From Flavobacteriales bacterium (GTDB lineage: Bacteria > Bacteroidota > Bacteroidia > Flavobacteriales_F > PHOS-HE28): a stretch of 58,802 nt of DNA. Position numbers and translations under genes: made by a program. Under the pieces are notes generated by a model, which was not told the DNA's origin, searched no databases, and was given only the letters and a program-made list of their open reading frames with translations. This document shows, piece after piece, positions 32,276 to 41,508 of the stretch. Every line of letters starts with the position of its first letter. Position 1 is the stretch's first letter. The stretch lies in NCBI GenBank assembly GCA_016704485.1, contig JADJAA010000004.1, positions 1-58,802 of the forward strand, in the 5' to 3' direction.

Positions 32276-35098
32276 TCACTTCCGCCGTAGGTCGGGTTCG
32301 TAGCTGACGGAGAAGTATGCCAACCTGCCCACTTGCGGGCCACCATAGACCATGTAAACGTTGTTGTCCAGCAAGTTGGATGCTCCCAGCTTGAACGTGC
32401 AGTTGATGGAAGGAATGGTTTTGTTGATCTGCGCATCCAAGAGTCCGTAACTCGGGATACTGCCCGTGAATTGCGGTGAACCTTCGAATAAGAAGCCCTG
32501 TATCCAACGGTAGTTAACACTGAACCCCCAATTTTGAACAGGTATGCCCACGATCACTTTACTAATATCCCGAGCAGAAAGTCCTAGGTTGTACTTGTGT
32601 TCAGGTGTGTTGAATGCTGGGATGATCGGATCGTCTTCCACGGTATTCAATTTATTCCACGAATAGTTGGCGTTCACTGCGAAGAATTTCCAGAAAAAGT
32701 AATTCGCGCCAATGGAAAACCCCTGGGTGGTTACCAGTTTTGTAGAGTTAGCTGCTACACGGTAAACCTGCACGCTGCCGAGATCCACCGCATTGCTCGA
32801 CTGTATTACATCTACATCAGCTCCTAATTGGAATCCAAGAAAATCCTTGTAGAAGCTGTAGTAATAGGATCCATCCAGAAATAAATTTTTCCCGATCGTA
32901 TTCCGGAAGCCTACCTCTAGGGTCTTGACCTTTTCCGGGACCACCGCAGCCACGTCAAAATACTCCAGAACACTTGCACTGGTGCTCAGTGAGTTGATCA
33001 ACGAAGGAACCGTAACCAGGTTTTCCACGCCATTCAAATTCCCTAGCAGTACCGCGCGACCAACGTTGTAATAAAGGTATTGATCCTGTAGCGTGGGATT
33101 GCGTATTGCAGAAGAGAATGAGAAGCGTAGAATATTTTCCGGATCAAAACTGTACACGGCACTGGCAGCCGGTGAGATCAGGATAGGGAAGTTCACGTTC
33201 TTATCTACCCTCGCCGTAGCTGTTACTTTCAATTTCTCGCTTTTCAAAAGCTTACGTGCGGCGCCTACGTAAACTCCACCTTGTTCGTTGGTGATCCGTG
33301 TTGAACTGGTGTCGGAAAAGATGTTACCCTTGGAATAGGGTAGGTACTGCCTGAAACTGAATCCGCCGGTGATCGTGTATTTGTTCGCCTTCCAGTTGCG
33401 CTCACCCTGTAGTTGCCAAAGTGCAGAACGATCATAAAAACGTGTACCACCTTCACTGAACAAACGCGTTGTAATGTCCTTGAACGCAGCTTCGTATTCA
33501 GCTGTGCCCGGTTCTACACGATCAGAATAAATGTTCTCCGTACCTGCGGAAGTAGCACTGGTGTTGGCGTAAGCCCTTACTCCGTTGTGGAGGCCTGATA
33601 CGAAGGTGTTGTTATCCAATAAGAATTGATCGATGGCGTTTGCGTCAATGATGAACGTTGCTGGCGGGCCAGGGTCAAATACAGGTGTGGGGAAGCCGGG
33701 TAATGCGGCTATCTGGGCTTGCGGTCCTCCACTAACTACCCAACGGTTCCTGTAGTCCTGGAACCAGCGTGCATCGTCCTTACTTTGGTCCTGTAACCGG
33801 AATGCAGTGAATACAGCATCATAGCTATCTCCCGCATCTTCATTGGTTACATAGGCACGTAAGAACCCTTTATCGCCTGCATTCAATTCAATACGATTCT
33901 GGTAGAATAGAATGTTCTGTAAACGGAAGCGGTTGTCGCCTTGGTAAACGGTAGTGCCCGTTCCAAAACTACTGGCTACAATGAATCGCAAGCTATCATT
34001 GAGTTTGTAGTGATATGCCAACGATGCTTTCATATTGCGCGTATCGTAATCAACAAGATCGGTTTCCTTATACCCATCTCTATGCACCGTGCCAAGGCCG
34101 TAGGTTGTTATTCCAGCGTTTGAAGATGCTTCATCACCGTAGCGGTTCACGGCATCATATCCGCCAGGGTTGTTCTCTCCTGCATCAGTGCCTTCTACTG
34201 GAGCATAGTTATTGGCTTGCCAATCATTGGCCTGCATGTAGTAAAAGTTGAACTTCAATGCAGAGCGTTCACGGCCTTTACCTCCTTTGAACACATGCGC
34301 GTAGCGCAATGCAACCTCTCCTAAATTGCGTTCGCCACCTTTCACGGTTGCCGATAGGCCACGGAAAACATAAGGGTCCTTGGTGGTCATGCTGATCACG
34401 CCGTTGAAGGCATTCGGACCGTAGTAAGCAGAGCTTGCGCCTACGATCAGGTCAACTTTCATTACATCCAATTCACTCGCTCCCAAGAAATTGCCCAACG
34501 AAAAATTCAACCCCGGACTTTGGTTGTCCACACCATCGATCAACTGCAAGCTTCGTACGGGACTTGTGCTATTGAACCCGCGTGTATTGATCACTTTGAA
34601 ACCCATGCTTGCCGATGTCATATCAACACCCTTCAAAGATCCAAGACCTTCATAGAAGTCGCCAGTAGGGGCTTCTTTTATCGCGATCAGGTCCATGCTT
34701 TCCACGGTCAACGGCGCTTGTTTCTGTTTCTCGCTGATCCGACTTCCAATAACCTCCGCTTCGCCTAGAAGCACTTGATCCGCCCCTAATTTCACTTTGA
34801 GATCCTTGTCCAAGGTCGTGACTGAGATCTCTTGATCGGTATAGCCTACATAGCTCACCGTCAGCGTAAATGGTGGTAAGGATGGTACGGAGAGTTCAAA
34901 CTTGCCATCGATATCCGTGATCGCACCACCCGTTGCACCTTTCAGCTTTACGCTTGCACCCGGTAGGGTCTCGTTCGTTTGGTTGTCGTAGACGGTACCG
35001 CGCAATAAAAAGGGTTGCGCGCATACCGCAGTACTGCAGCATAGCGGTATACCGATGGTATAGAGAGAGCGGAGTAGGAAGTTCAGTAACCTTTGCAT
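32276..35098 (-). CDS. TonB-dependent receptor with carboxypeptidase-like N-domain
   Basis: The 940-residue product has an N-terminal hydrophobic stretch ending in VCAQ. A carboxypeptidase-regulatory-like domain covers about 30-115 (LRGTVYDNQTNETLPGASVKLKGA). A plug domain follows at about 125-250 (VINTRGFNSTSPVRSLQLIDGVDNQ and VGASSAYYGPNAFNGVISMTT). The rest is a 22-strand type outer-membrane barrel ending in SYEPDLRRK. It imports a ligand using TonB energy. There is no SusD partner, which argues against glycan uptake of the Sus type. The next gene is a secreted esterase, so an ester-containing ligand is possible. Confidence 0.93.
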   Translation of the reverse strand: MQRLLNFLLRSLYTIGIPLCCSTAVCAQPFLLRGTVYDNQTNETLPGASVKLKGATGGAITDIDGKFELSVPSLPPFTLTVSYVGYTDQEISVTTLDKDLKVKLGADQVLLGEAEVIGSRISEKQKQAPLTVESMDLIAIKEAPTGDFYEGLGSLKGVDMTSASMGFKVINTRGFNSTSPVRSLQLIDGVDNQSPGLNFSLGNFLGASELDVMKVDLIVGASSAYYGPNAFNGVISMTTKDPYVFRGLSATVKGGERNLGEVALRYAHVFKGGKGRERSALKFNFYYMQANDWQANNYAPVEGTDAGENNPGGYDAVNRYGDEASSNAGITTYGLGTVHRDGYKETDLVDYDTRNMKASLAYHYKLNDSLRFIVASSFGTGTTVYQGDNRFRLQNILFYQNRIELNAGDKGFLRAYVTNEDAGDSYDAVFTAFRLQDQSKDDARWFQDYRNRWVVSGGPQAQIAALPGFPTPVFDPGPPATFIIDANAIDQFLLDNNTFVSGLHNGVRAYANTSATSAGTENIYSDRVEPGTAEYEAAFKDITTRLFSEGGTRFYDRSALWQLQGERNWKANKYTITGGFSFRQYLPYSKGNIFSDTSSTRITNEQGGVYVGAARKLLKSEKLKVTATARVDKNVNFPILISPAASAVYSFDPENILRFSFSSAIRNPTLQDQYLYYNVGRAVLLGNLNGVENLVTVPSLINSLSTSASVLEYFDVAAVVPEKVKTLEVGFRNTIGKNLFLDGSYYYSFYKDFLGFQLGADVDVIQSSNAVDLGSVQVYRVAANSTKLVTTQGFSIGANYFFWKFFAVNANYSWNKLNTVEDDPIIPAFNTPEHKYNLGLSARDISKVIVGIPVQNWGFSVNYRWIQGFLFEGSPQFTGSIPSYGLLDAQINKTIPSINCTFKLGASNLLDNNVYMVYGGPQVGRLAYFSVSYEPDLRRK

Positions 35099-35260
35099 AC
35101 ACTTTTTAAGAAGGAGGTATCAGAGCGGACTCTTCGTTCGTAGAACATCGTGCGCCGGGAGGTGGCATCCGATCGGAAATGTAGTGATACATTCTTACGT
35201 GACGCGTCAGCTTGATTATTTTGAGTGTTTCTTTCTCTACGATCACCCACCTTTGTGAAC

Positions 35261-36688
35261 ATGTCCATTTCACTTACCAGCTTCGGTGCTGCAGGTACGG
35301 TTACCGGTAGTAAACATTTGATCGAACTTTCCCGCAATGGCGGATCCATGCGCTTACTGCTTGATTGCGGCATGTTCCAAGGCGAAGCGCTACGCGAGAT
35401 AAAAGGTGATCCTAACCGAAGTTTCGGATTCGATCCCAAAAGCATTGATGTGCTTGTGCTGAGCCATGCACACATCGACCATAGTGGTCTGTTACCGCGC
35501 TTGGTGGCCGAGGGATTCAAAGGAGTGATCTGGAGTACCCCTGCTACACGCGACCTCTGTGAGATCATGCTTATGGACAGTGCGCATATCCAAGAGTACG
35601 ATTACGAATGGGAGCAGAAAAAAGCGCGTCAAAAAAATAAGGAAGTTGTTCATAACGGGCCGCTGTATTCCAAAGATGATGTGGCTCCGACATTGGCCTT
35701 GTTCCGGACGGTTCCATACGGTGAGCACGTAACGATCTCAGAAGGTGTGGACCTGCACTTTACGGATACGGGTCATATTCTGGGCAGTGCTGCGGTGCAA
35801 TTGATATTGGAGGATGGTGATCGGAAATTGAAACTAGCATTTTCTGGCGATGTTGGCCGCTATGTGGACCGCATAATGCCAGATCCTGTCTCGTTCCCGC
35901 AAGCGGATGTGATCCTATGCGAGAGTACCTATGGAGATCGCGATCACTCTTCCATCGAAGAAGCCGAGGAGGTTCTGTTGGGCCATGTGCTCGACGTGTG
36001 CGTTAAGGACAAAGGACGCATGATCATTCCTGCATTCAGCGTAGGTAGAACGCAGGAAGTGTTGTACACGTTGAATAAGCTCAGCAACGAAGGACGTTTG
36101 CCGCGTATTCCCGTTTTTGTTGATAGCCCACTCGCCATTAGTGCAACAGGGATCGCGCGTGCACATACGGATCTGTTCAGGGAGAATGTACAGAAAGAGC
36201 TGCACGACGATCCTGATCTGTTCAGTTTTCCGGGCACTTCATTCGTGCGCAGTGCTGATGGAAGCAGGGCATTGAACGATCATAAGGAACCGTGCATCAT
36301 CGTGAGTGCAAGTGGTATGATGGAGGCGGGCCGTGTACGACACCACCTTCGGTTAGCACTGCCCGATCCCAAGAACATGGTATTGGCCGTTGGTTTTTGT
36401 GCGCCCGGCACGTTAGGTGACCGGTTAATTCAGGGCGCAAAGGAGGTATCGATATTTGGAGAGAAAGTGCCCGTGAATGCAAAGGTCGTGCGCATGGATT
36501 TTTATAGTGCCCATGCCGATCGTGGCGAATTGAAGCGTTATCTCGATTGCCAAGATTCCGCTAAAGTGAAGAAATTGTTCTTGGTACACGGTGTTGATCA
36601 TGCGCTGGAAGGGTTCCGCAATCAATGTTTGGAACAAGGGTTCAAGAAGGTGATCATCCCGGAGCGCGGTGAGCGGTTCGAGCTGTAG
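35261..36688 (+). CDS. Metallo-beta-lactamase fold RNA-processing type hydrolase
   Basis: The 475-residue product starts at MSISLTSFGAAGTVTGSKHL. Metal-binding motif HAHIDHSG is near residues 68-75, with further ligands in FTDTGHILGSAAVQL and FSGDVGR. A beta-CASP domain is inserted (ESTYGDRDH and IIPAFSVGRTQEVLYTLNKL). The RNA-specificity C-terminal motif is present: PCIIVSASGMMEAGRVRHHL, and FYSAHADRGELKRYLD. This matches the archaeal/bacterial homologues of the CPSF73 cleavage factor, which act on RNA. The reading from 35225 adds 12 residues without family match. Likely cytoplasmic. It converges with kynA with two bases between the stops. Confidence 0.92.
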   Translation: MSISLTSFGAAGTVTGSKHLIELSRNGGSMRLLLDCGMFQGEALREIKGDPNRSFGFDPKSIDVLVLSHAHIDHSGLLPRLVAEGFKGVIWSTPATRDLCEIMLMDSAHIQEYDYEWEQKKARQKNKEVVHNGPLYSKDDVAPTLALFRTVPYGEHVTISEGVDLHFTDTGHILGSAAVQLILEDGDRKLKLAFSGDVGRYVDRIMPDPVSFPQADVILCESTYGDRDHSSIEEAEEVLLGHVLDVCVKDKGRMIIPAFSVGRTQEVLYTLNKLSNEGRLPRIPVFVDSPLAISATGIARAHTDLFRENVQKELHDDPDLFSFPGTSFVRSADGSRALNDHKEPCIIVSASGMMEAGRVRHHLRLALPDPKNMVLAVGFCAPGTLGDRLIQGAKEVSIFGEKVPVNAKVVRMDFYSAHADRGELKRYLDCQDSAKVKKLFLVHGVDHALEGFRNQCLEQGFKKVIIPERGERFEL

Positions 36689-36690
36689 GT

Positions 36691-37695
36691 TCACCCACCG
36701 AACCCCATCGCTTTCTTCACGCCTTCAGGTAACGCAGGCAGTTTCCTGCGCTCGAACAAGAAGCTGCTCAGGTCGGCGATCTCACTGAAGATGTAGTGGC
36801 TGTCCATGGCACCTTTCAAATAGGCTTTGCCTGTGCTGCCACCTGTGCCCACGCGTAGACCGATCATGCGGTGTACCATGTTCACGTGTCTGCTGCGCCA
36901 AGTGGCCATGCCCGCGTCAATGTCCAACAGCGATTGAAGGAATCGGAAGGCTTGCTGCATGATCGGTTCATCGCGGTACAGCATGATGAACACTACGCTG
37001 CGTGATGCAGCCGGTGATAATTTGCGCTCACGAGATCCCGTGTTGAATATGGTCTGCCATAGTGCGGCATTGCCTTCTTCACCTTTTACCAAACTGCCGG
37101 TGTAGATGGATTCCAATTGCGAAAAGAACGCACCCTCTTTTCCATCCCAGTATTTCGCATCGAAGAACGGCATACGTTCCAGCCACGTGTTCACCAGCTC
37201 AAGTAGGGTAGGCATACTCTCCAGCTTTTCGATCTCCGCTTTATGTTCCGGCTTCAATTGGCTCGTGTAATACTGCTTGCCGAAACGTGCTTCCATCCGC
37301 AGTCCTAATCGTGCTTCAAGGATCTTGAACTGCATGCTCTGGAATCCACTTGCAGGACGCAATAGGTCGCGGAAATCCAAAAAGTCCAATGGGGTCATGG
37401 TCTCCATCACGTCCATTTGCTTCACCAGCAGATCCAGAATGGTGGTTACGCGGTGCAAGCGATGTACAGCGATGTTCAGTTCACCACGGTTGTCATCGAT
37501 ATGGTCATCCGCGAACATTTCGATCACACTTCCTACCTCATGCAAAACCTGCTTGAACCAAAGTTCATAGGCTTGGTGGATAATGATGAAGAGCATTTCA
37601 TCATGCGCTTTCACACCATGTTTATCACTCTCTGGTGCTTGTGCACCTAAGATCTTATCCAATTGAAGATAGTCCGGGTAGTATATGTTGCTCAT
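36691..37695 (-). CDS. kynA: Tryptophan 2,3-dioxygenase
   Basis: The 334-residue product opens the indole ring of L-tryptophan to N-formylkynurenine, using heme. The family marks are YYPDYLQLDKILGAQ, then HDEMLFIIIHQAYELWFKQV with the distal histidine, FLDFRDLLRPASGFQSMQFK, and WRSRHVNMVHRMIGLRVGTG with the proximal heme ligand, ending GSTGKAYLKGAMDSHYIF. Length is slightly above that of bacterial relatives. No kynureninase or formamidase is adjacent. The ATG at 37695 gives the normal N-terminus. Confidence 0.94.
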   Translation of the reverse strand: MSNIYYPDYLQLDKILGAQAPESDKHGVKAHDEMLFIIIHQAYELWFKQVLHEVGSVIEMFADDHIDDNRGELNIAVHRLHRVTTILDLLVKQMDVMETMTPLDFLDFRDLLRPASGFQSMQFKILEARLGLRMEARFGKQYYTSQLKPEHKAEIEKLESMPTLLELVNTWLERMPFFDAKYWDGKEGAFFSQLESIYTGSLVKGEEGNAALWQTIFNTGSRERKLSPAASRSVVFIMLYRDEPIMQQAFRFLQSLLDIDAGMATWRSRHVNMVHRMIGLRVGTGGSTGKAYLKGAMDSHYIFSEIADLSSFLFERRKLPALPEGVKKAMGFGG

Positions 37696-37796
37696 GGTTC
37701 TGGTCAGCTGTAATGCGGGGTGATATCACCTCATTTCACCGTACCGCTGTTCCGCCAAATGTAGCGGGATGTGGTCGGGTTGAGCTAACTTTGGTC

Positions 37797-38270
37797 ATGT
37801 TCCGATCGGTCGCGCTTGCTTTGATCCTTGCTCCAACTATTGTTTTAGGGCAGTCCAGCGTGGATATCCTTAAAGGAAATTCCGATAAAGCGCAGAAGGT
37901 GTTCGATGCGCGAGCAAATGAAGATGTGCGTTCTGATACGGGTAGAGTATATGACCTGCGGTCCGTGGATGTAAAGCCGATATACCCCGGTGGTGAAGAA
38001 GCGTTGGTGGATCATTTGCTGGAGCCGGCAACGTGCGGCAAGTTGCCACCCATGGAAAGCTGCATCGGTTCTTCCAAGATCATTTTCGATCTCGTCGTCA
38101 ACACCGATGGTTCGGTGAGCAATGTGGAATTCATGAAAGAGGGTTGCACCGTTCTGCATAGCAGAGTGCTGTGTGCGACCCAAGGGTTAAGTCAATGGAA
38201 ACCCGCACTGTTGAATGGTGTTCCTGTTCGCACACGGTTGCGGAGAAAGGTGAAATTCGATCTGCGGTAG
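37797..38270 (+). CDS. Small periplasmic TonB C-terminal domain protein
   Basis: The 157-residue product has a signal peptide (MFRSVALALILAPTIVLGQ) and then a single TonB-like C-terminal domain: VDVKPIYPGGEEALVDHLL, SSKIIFDLVVNTDGSVSNVE and LSQWKPALLNGVPVRTRLRR. It lacks the membrane anchor and proline linker of a true TonB. Four cysteines in the domain (near residues 81, 88, 123 and 131) could form disulfides. It may bind receptors or cell wall in the periplasm without transducing energy. The start at 37797 removes a poorly matched upstream extension that runs into kynA. Confidence 0.72.
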   Translation: MFRSVALALILAPTIVLGQSSVDILKGNSDKAQKVFDARANEDVRSDTGRVYDLRSVDVKPIYPGGEEALVDHLLEPATCGKLPPMESCIGSSKIIFDLVVNTDGSVSNVEFMKEGCTVLHSRVLCATQGLSQWKPALLNGVPVRTRLRRKVKFDLR

Positions 38271-38420
38271 GCGTCTATCGCAATAAGCCGTTCGTGGGTT
38301 TGGGGGGCCAGAACAATTGGATACGTTTCTAATGTTCAAAAGCGGCGGTTGATGCTTCCTAGGTGTTACCTATCGTATTCAAGCGGAACGATTGACGGAC
38401 CGTGAAACACCAGTACAAAA

Positions 38421-38453
38421 AAAGCCCCGCAGCGACGATCGCTGCGGGGCTTT
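38421..38453. terminator. Bidirectional intrinsic terminator
   Basis: A perfect 14-bp stem (AAAGCCCCGCAGCG with CGCTGCGGGGCTTT) and 5-base loop sits between two convergent genes. An A run on the left and T run on the right allow it to end transcripts from both sides. Confidence 0.93.
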
Positions 38454-38473
38454 CATTTGTATTTCCTAGATCA

Positions 38474-38893
38474 CTATTTCATCTCTTTCTTGTCGCCAGC
38501 ATTGGATCCACGCATCTCTTTACGCTTCTCCATGTGTTCTGCTTTCTTTTCTTCCTTAAGCGCTTCCATTTTGGCGAATTGCTCTGGAGTAAGGATCACT
38601 TTCAGCTCGGTCATGCGTGCATCATGCAGCTCCTTGCCAGCACCTTTGTTCCCTTCTTTCATTTCTTCACGCTGGGTCTGACGCTCTGCACGCATCTGTT
38701 CAACTTTCTCAGCGTATTTGGCGTTCAACGCACCGACTTTTTCAACTTGCTCTGGAGTCAGGTCCAATGACTTGGTCATTTGTACTGTCTGCATCTTGGC
38801 TCGCTCTGCAGGCGTTTTGCGTTCCTTGTCCTGTGCGTTTACCGCTGCAGCTGTGAAAATGGTCACCGCTGCTATCATCATTAACTTTTTCAT
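38474..38893 (-). CDS. Spy/DUF4890-like periplasmic protein A
   Basis: The 139-residue product has a signal peptide (MKKLMMIAAVTIFTAAAVNA). The mature part is highly charged and helical, with the repeated phrase LDLTPEQVEKVGALNAKYAE and VILTPEQFAKMEALKEEKKA, like the LTxxQ motif of Spy/CpxP proteins. Such proteins are ATP-independent periplasmic chaperones or metal-stress sensors. The start at 38893 is chosen because the longer frame lacks a signal peptide. The related gene at 39044..39430 lies upstream on the same strand. Confidence 0.8.
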   Translation of the reverse strand: MKKLMMIAAVTIFTAAAVNAQDKERKTPAERAKMQTVQMTKSLDLTPEQVEKVGALNAKYAEKVEQMRAERQTQREEMKEGNKGAGKELHDARMTELKVILTPEQFAKMEALKEEKKAEHMEKRKEMRGSNAGDKKEMK

Positions 38894-39043
38894 GTTCCTT
38901 ATGGTTTGCTCCGGAATACCGGTGTTGGGGTTCGTTAGTACGTATTGGACAATTCTCGTGCCGAATAGTTCGATCTGAAGCGCATTAAATGCAAAAGGGC
39001 ATTCACGTGGAACACCCTTCATACACTTGGAAAATTGGACCGA

Positions 39044-39430
39044 TCACTCGTTATGTGGAGCCGTTTGCTGACGTTGCTGAGCACCCGCGTTGCGCTTTTC
39101 AGCACGAATGGCGTTCATTTTGGTGTATTGTTCCGGGGTCAGGATCTCTTTGATCTCGCGGCCGTGTTGGTCACGAAGTTCTTTGCTTCGTTGAACACGT
39201 GCCTCACGATCACCTTCAGCTTTGCTTAATGCATTCATAGCATCAGAATAGCGAAGGTCAGCAGCTTTCATGCTGGCCACCTGGGCCTCACTTAAACCTA
39301 CCTCCTTCATCCATGCAGCTTCTTTTTCTTGCTCAACGGTGTTCTCGGTGATCGTTGTACCTGTCTGAGCATAAAGGCCAGTGAACGAAAATGCTGCAAT
39401 AGCAGTAAAGGCGATGGTTACTAGTTTCAT
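39044..39430 (-). CDS. Spy/DUF4890-like periplasmic protein B
   Basis: The 128-residue product has a signal peptide (MKLVTIAFTAIAAFSFTGLYAQ) and a charged helical mature part with WMKEVGLSEAQVASMKAADL and KEILTPEQYTKMNAIRAEKR. It is a paralogue of the neighbour at 38474..38893, from which it is separated by about 150 bases. Both share the LTPEQ motif near the end, suggesting tandem duplication and periplasmic chaperone-like roles. Confidence 0.78.
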   Translation of the reverse strand: MKLVTIAFTAIAAFSFTGLYAQTGTTITENTVEQEKEAAWMKEVGLSEAQVASMKAADLRYSDAMNALSKAEGDREARVQRSKELRDQHGREIKEILTPEQYTKMNAIRAEKRNAGAQQRQQTAPHNE

Positions 39431-39589
39431 AGGTGTAATGTGGTTTTCAATGGATAGACGTTCAGGAATGCAAAAAGGTTGCCAAAGGCTTTTCCAAACG
39501 CGCTGGCACAGATCGAAGATAGCTAAATAGACGTTTCGTCACTGACCTTCAGCTTCTACAGCGGATAAGGATGTTGCTTCCCGACCAGT

Positions 39590-40408
39590 TCAAGCGTTCT
39601 GTACATGGTGCTTGCGCCCAACGCTGAGCATGAATAGCCTTATCTGTTCATTGAATGTTTCGCTATTCTCCATGTTGCTAAGGTGACTGGTATTGGGAAT
39701 TTGCACGAGCGTACTTCCTGGAATGGCTTCATGCATTCTTGTGCTTTCAATTGCCGGGATCAGTTGGTCATTCTCGCCTGTGATAATGAGCGTTGGTACT
39801 GAAATGCCCGCAAGCATATCGGTCCTGTCCGGCCGAACAGCCATTCCGCGCGAAGCAGCCGCAACAGCGGCTGGCTCCTGACGCTCCATCATGCTCTTCA
39901 GGTGGTCTACCACATCGACACGTGTACGTTTGGTATGCTCGGAGATCAAACGGTCGAATAGTCCTTCAGCAATTTTTGCAACACCGCTTTCCATTGCGGT
40001 CTTGGCGGTCAGTAGCCTTGCCTTACGTATTTCTTCCGTATCGTCGGTCGCTTTTGTGTGGCAGAGTATCAGCCCCTGTACCATTGATGGATATTTCTGC
40101 AAAAAAGCGAGGGCGATATATCCTCCCATGGAGAGTCCGCAGATCACGGCACGTTGGATCCCCATTGTTCTTAATAGCGCATGAAGATCCGAGGCATAGT
40201 CGCCCATGTTCATGATGTCCGGCGTAACACCCGAATCACCGAAGCCACGTAGGTCAGGCGCAATCGGCCGTGCAATGTCACGTAACCCTTCCAACTGAGG
40301 CCGCCACATGGTACGATCCAATGGAAAACCATGGATCAGTAAGAGCGGGATCCGCTTTTCTTGTTGACCGTAGGTCATGAACCGCAAGTTATGCAATGGA
40401 GATGGCAA
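39590..40408 (-). CDS. Alpha/beta hydrolase
   Basis: The 272-residue product has the oxyanion segment LLLIHGFPLDRTMWRPQLEG near residues 22-41 and the nucleophile elbow VICGLSMGGYIALAFLQKYP near 90-109, with Ser95 as the likely nucleophile. The acid is in LIITGENDQLIPAIES near 210 and the histidine in QIPNTSHLSNMENSETFNEQ near 240. It belongs to the pimeloyl-ACP methyl ester esterase / 3-oxoadipate lactonase group by layout, but the substrate is unknown. There is no signal peptide. A start at 40378 is also possible; the longer one overlaps the doubtful reading at 40375..40644. Confidence 0.88.
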   Translation of the reverse strand: MPSPLHNLRFMTYGQQEKRIPLLLIHGFPLDRTMWRPQLEGLRDIARPIAPDLRGFGDSGVTPDIMNMGDYASDLHALLRTMGIQRAVICGLSMGGYIALAFLQKYPSMVQGLILCHTKATDDTEEIRKARLLTAKTAMESGVAKIAEGLFDRLISEHTKRTRVDVVDHLKSMMERQEPAAVAAASRGMAVRPDRTDMLAGISVPTLIITGENDQLIPAIESTRMHEAIPGSTLVQIPNTSHLSNMENSETFNEQIRLFMLSVGRKHHVQNA

Positions 40409-40644
40409 TCGTCAAATCTTATCTCATGATCCCGAACGCAGAAGGAATTGTAAGCTTGTTGTTCTAACTCAGTGAGTTGAGAAGTACCAGGTATGGATCC
40501 CGAATTCTTAGCTCCAAATACCGTGCATGTTAATTTATGTGTTTCATTCCCGGTTTCGTCGAATTGATAGTTGAGAATGACTTTGTCCTGAATACTTTTG
40601 TATGGAAGAAACAATATGTTGTTCTCAGAAGAACATGTTGTCAT
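40375..40644 (-). CDS. Doubtful small hypothetical protein
   Basis: A 89-residue reading (MTTCSSENNILFLPYKSIQD, then KVILNYQFDETGNETHKLTC) has protein-like hydrophobic spacing in its first 50 residues. It overlaps the first 34 bases of the hydrolase gene, has no recognised domain and no export signal. It may be a broken gene or chance. It fills part of a 520-base gap that otherwise holds only a hairpin. Confidence 0.25.
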   Translation of the reverse strand: MTTCSSENNILFLPYKSIQDKVILNYQFDETGNETHKLTCTVFGAKNSGSIPGTSQLTELEQQAYNSFCVRDHEIRFDDCHLHCITCGS

Positions 40645-40761
40645 GAAATACTGATCAACGCGACTCTACGTTCAGAGAACATGGTTTGGTTTGAAAAGCA
40701 TTGAAAATGACGTGAAGTGAACCAAGGGAGGGAGAGCCCTGAAATTTACTTCTAGTTTAGG

Positions 40762-40788
40762 AATGGTCCCGGTTTTACCGGGATCATT
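40762..40788. terminator. Hairpin, possible terminator
   Basis: AATGGTCCCGG pairs with CCGGGATCATT (one wobble pair) around a 5-base loop. It lies about 140 bases past the acetyltransferase stop on the minus strand. The T run after it is weak in both directions. Confidence 0.5.
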
Positions 40789-40931
40789 TCGTTTGGGGCC
40801 ACCTGATACTTTTTTCCAGAACGCTATTGCGTTGGCGTGGATCGTCAACCATGCCTATCAGCAATGTTTTTCGTTGAAAGCAGATAACGGTCGATACACC
40901 CGGTAAAGACCTATGGTCCAGTTGTCCGGTG

Positions 40932-41486
40932 TTAATTCTCAGATGCGAGCTTTGAGTACACGGCGCTATCAAGGAATTCTCCGTTCCAATAATAGTTCTC
41001 TTTGAAAAGGCCCTCGCGAACGAACCCATTGGACAGTAGCAAAGCGTTGGATGCACTATTCTTAGGATCCGTACGGGCTTCTATACTATGGAACCCTAGG
41101 CCGCCAAAGCCATGGGCTACCACTGCCTTCATCGCTTCGCTCATGATCCCTTTGCGCCAATGGTCGGCATGAAGCGTATAGCCGATCTCACCGCGATAGT
41201 GTTCCGGTTGAATGCGGTGGTATCCGATCATACCGATCAACGTGGGATCATTCTTTGTTGTAATTCCCCAAGTGATGGATGAACTGTCTTCTCGCCCCTT
41301 TTTTAGTCGCGCTATGAGTTCGACGCTATCCTTGATCTCTTTTGCACGTGGCTTACCAATGTATTGCATCACGCGCTCGTCCGATCGGATCGCGAAGACC
41401 GCTTCGACATCGTGCATAGTGATCTCCCGTAGAACGAGACGTTCGGTGTGGAGCGTTGGAAATGGGTCGGTCTTGAGTTGAGACAT
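40932..41486 (-). CDS. RimJ/RimL-type GNAT acetyltransferase
   Basis: The 184-residue product starts at MSQLKTDPFPTLHTERLVLR, the typical opening of Rim-type acetyltransferases. It shows IGMIGYHRIQPEHYRGEIGY, then LHADHWRKGIMSEAMKAVV, and NSASNALLLSNGFVREGLFK, all hallmarks of the group that acetylates ribosomal-protein N-termini or small amines. The actual substrate is unknown. The ATG at 41486 is used because upstream codons belong to the region of the S4-domain gene (stop 41509). Confidence 0.88.
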   Translation of the reverse strand: MSQLKTDPFPTLHTERLVLREITMHDVEAVFAIRSDERVMQYIGKPRAKEIKDSVELIARLKKGREDSSSITWGITTKNDPTLIGMIGYHRIQPEHYRGEIGYTLHADHWRKGIMSEAMKAVVAHGFGGLGFHSIEARTDPKNSASNALLLSNGFVREGLFKENYYWNGEFLDSAVYSKLASEN

Positions 41487-41508
41487 TATCTCTAGCGCCT
41501 TGTGAAGA

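Noticed and set aside
40784..41056. Minus-strand reading including QRKTLLIGMVDDPRQRNSVL
   Set aside because: Some protein-like rhythm, but it starts inside the acetyltransferase gene in another frame and has no domain.
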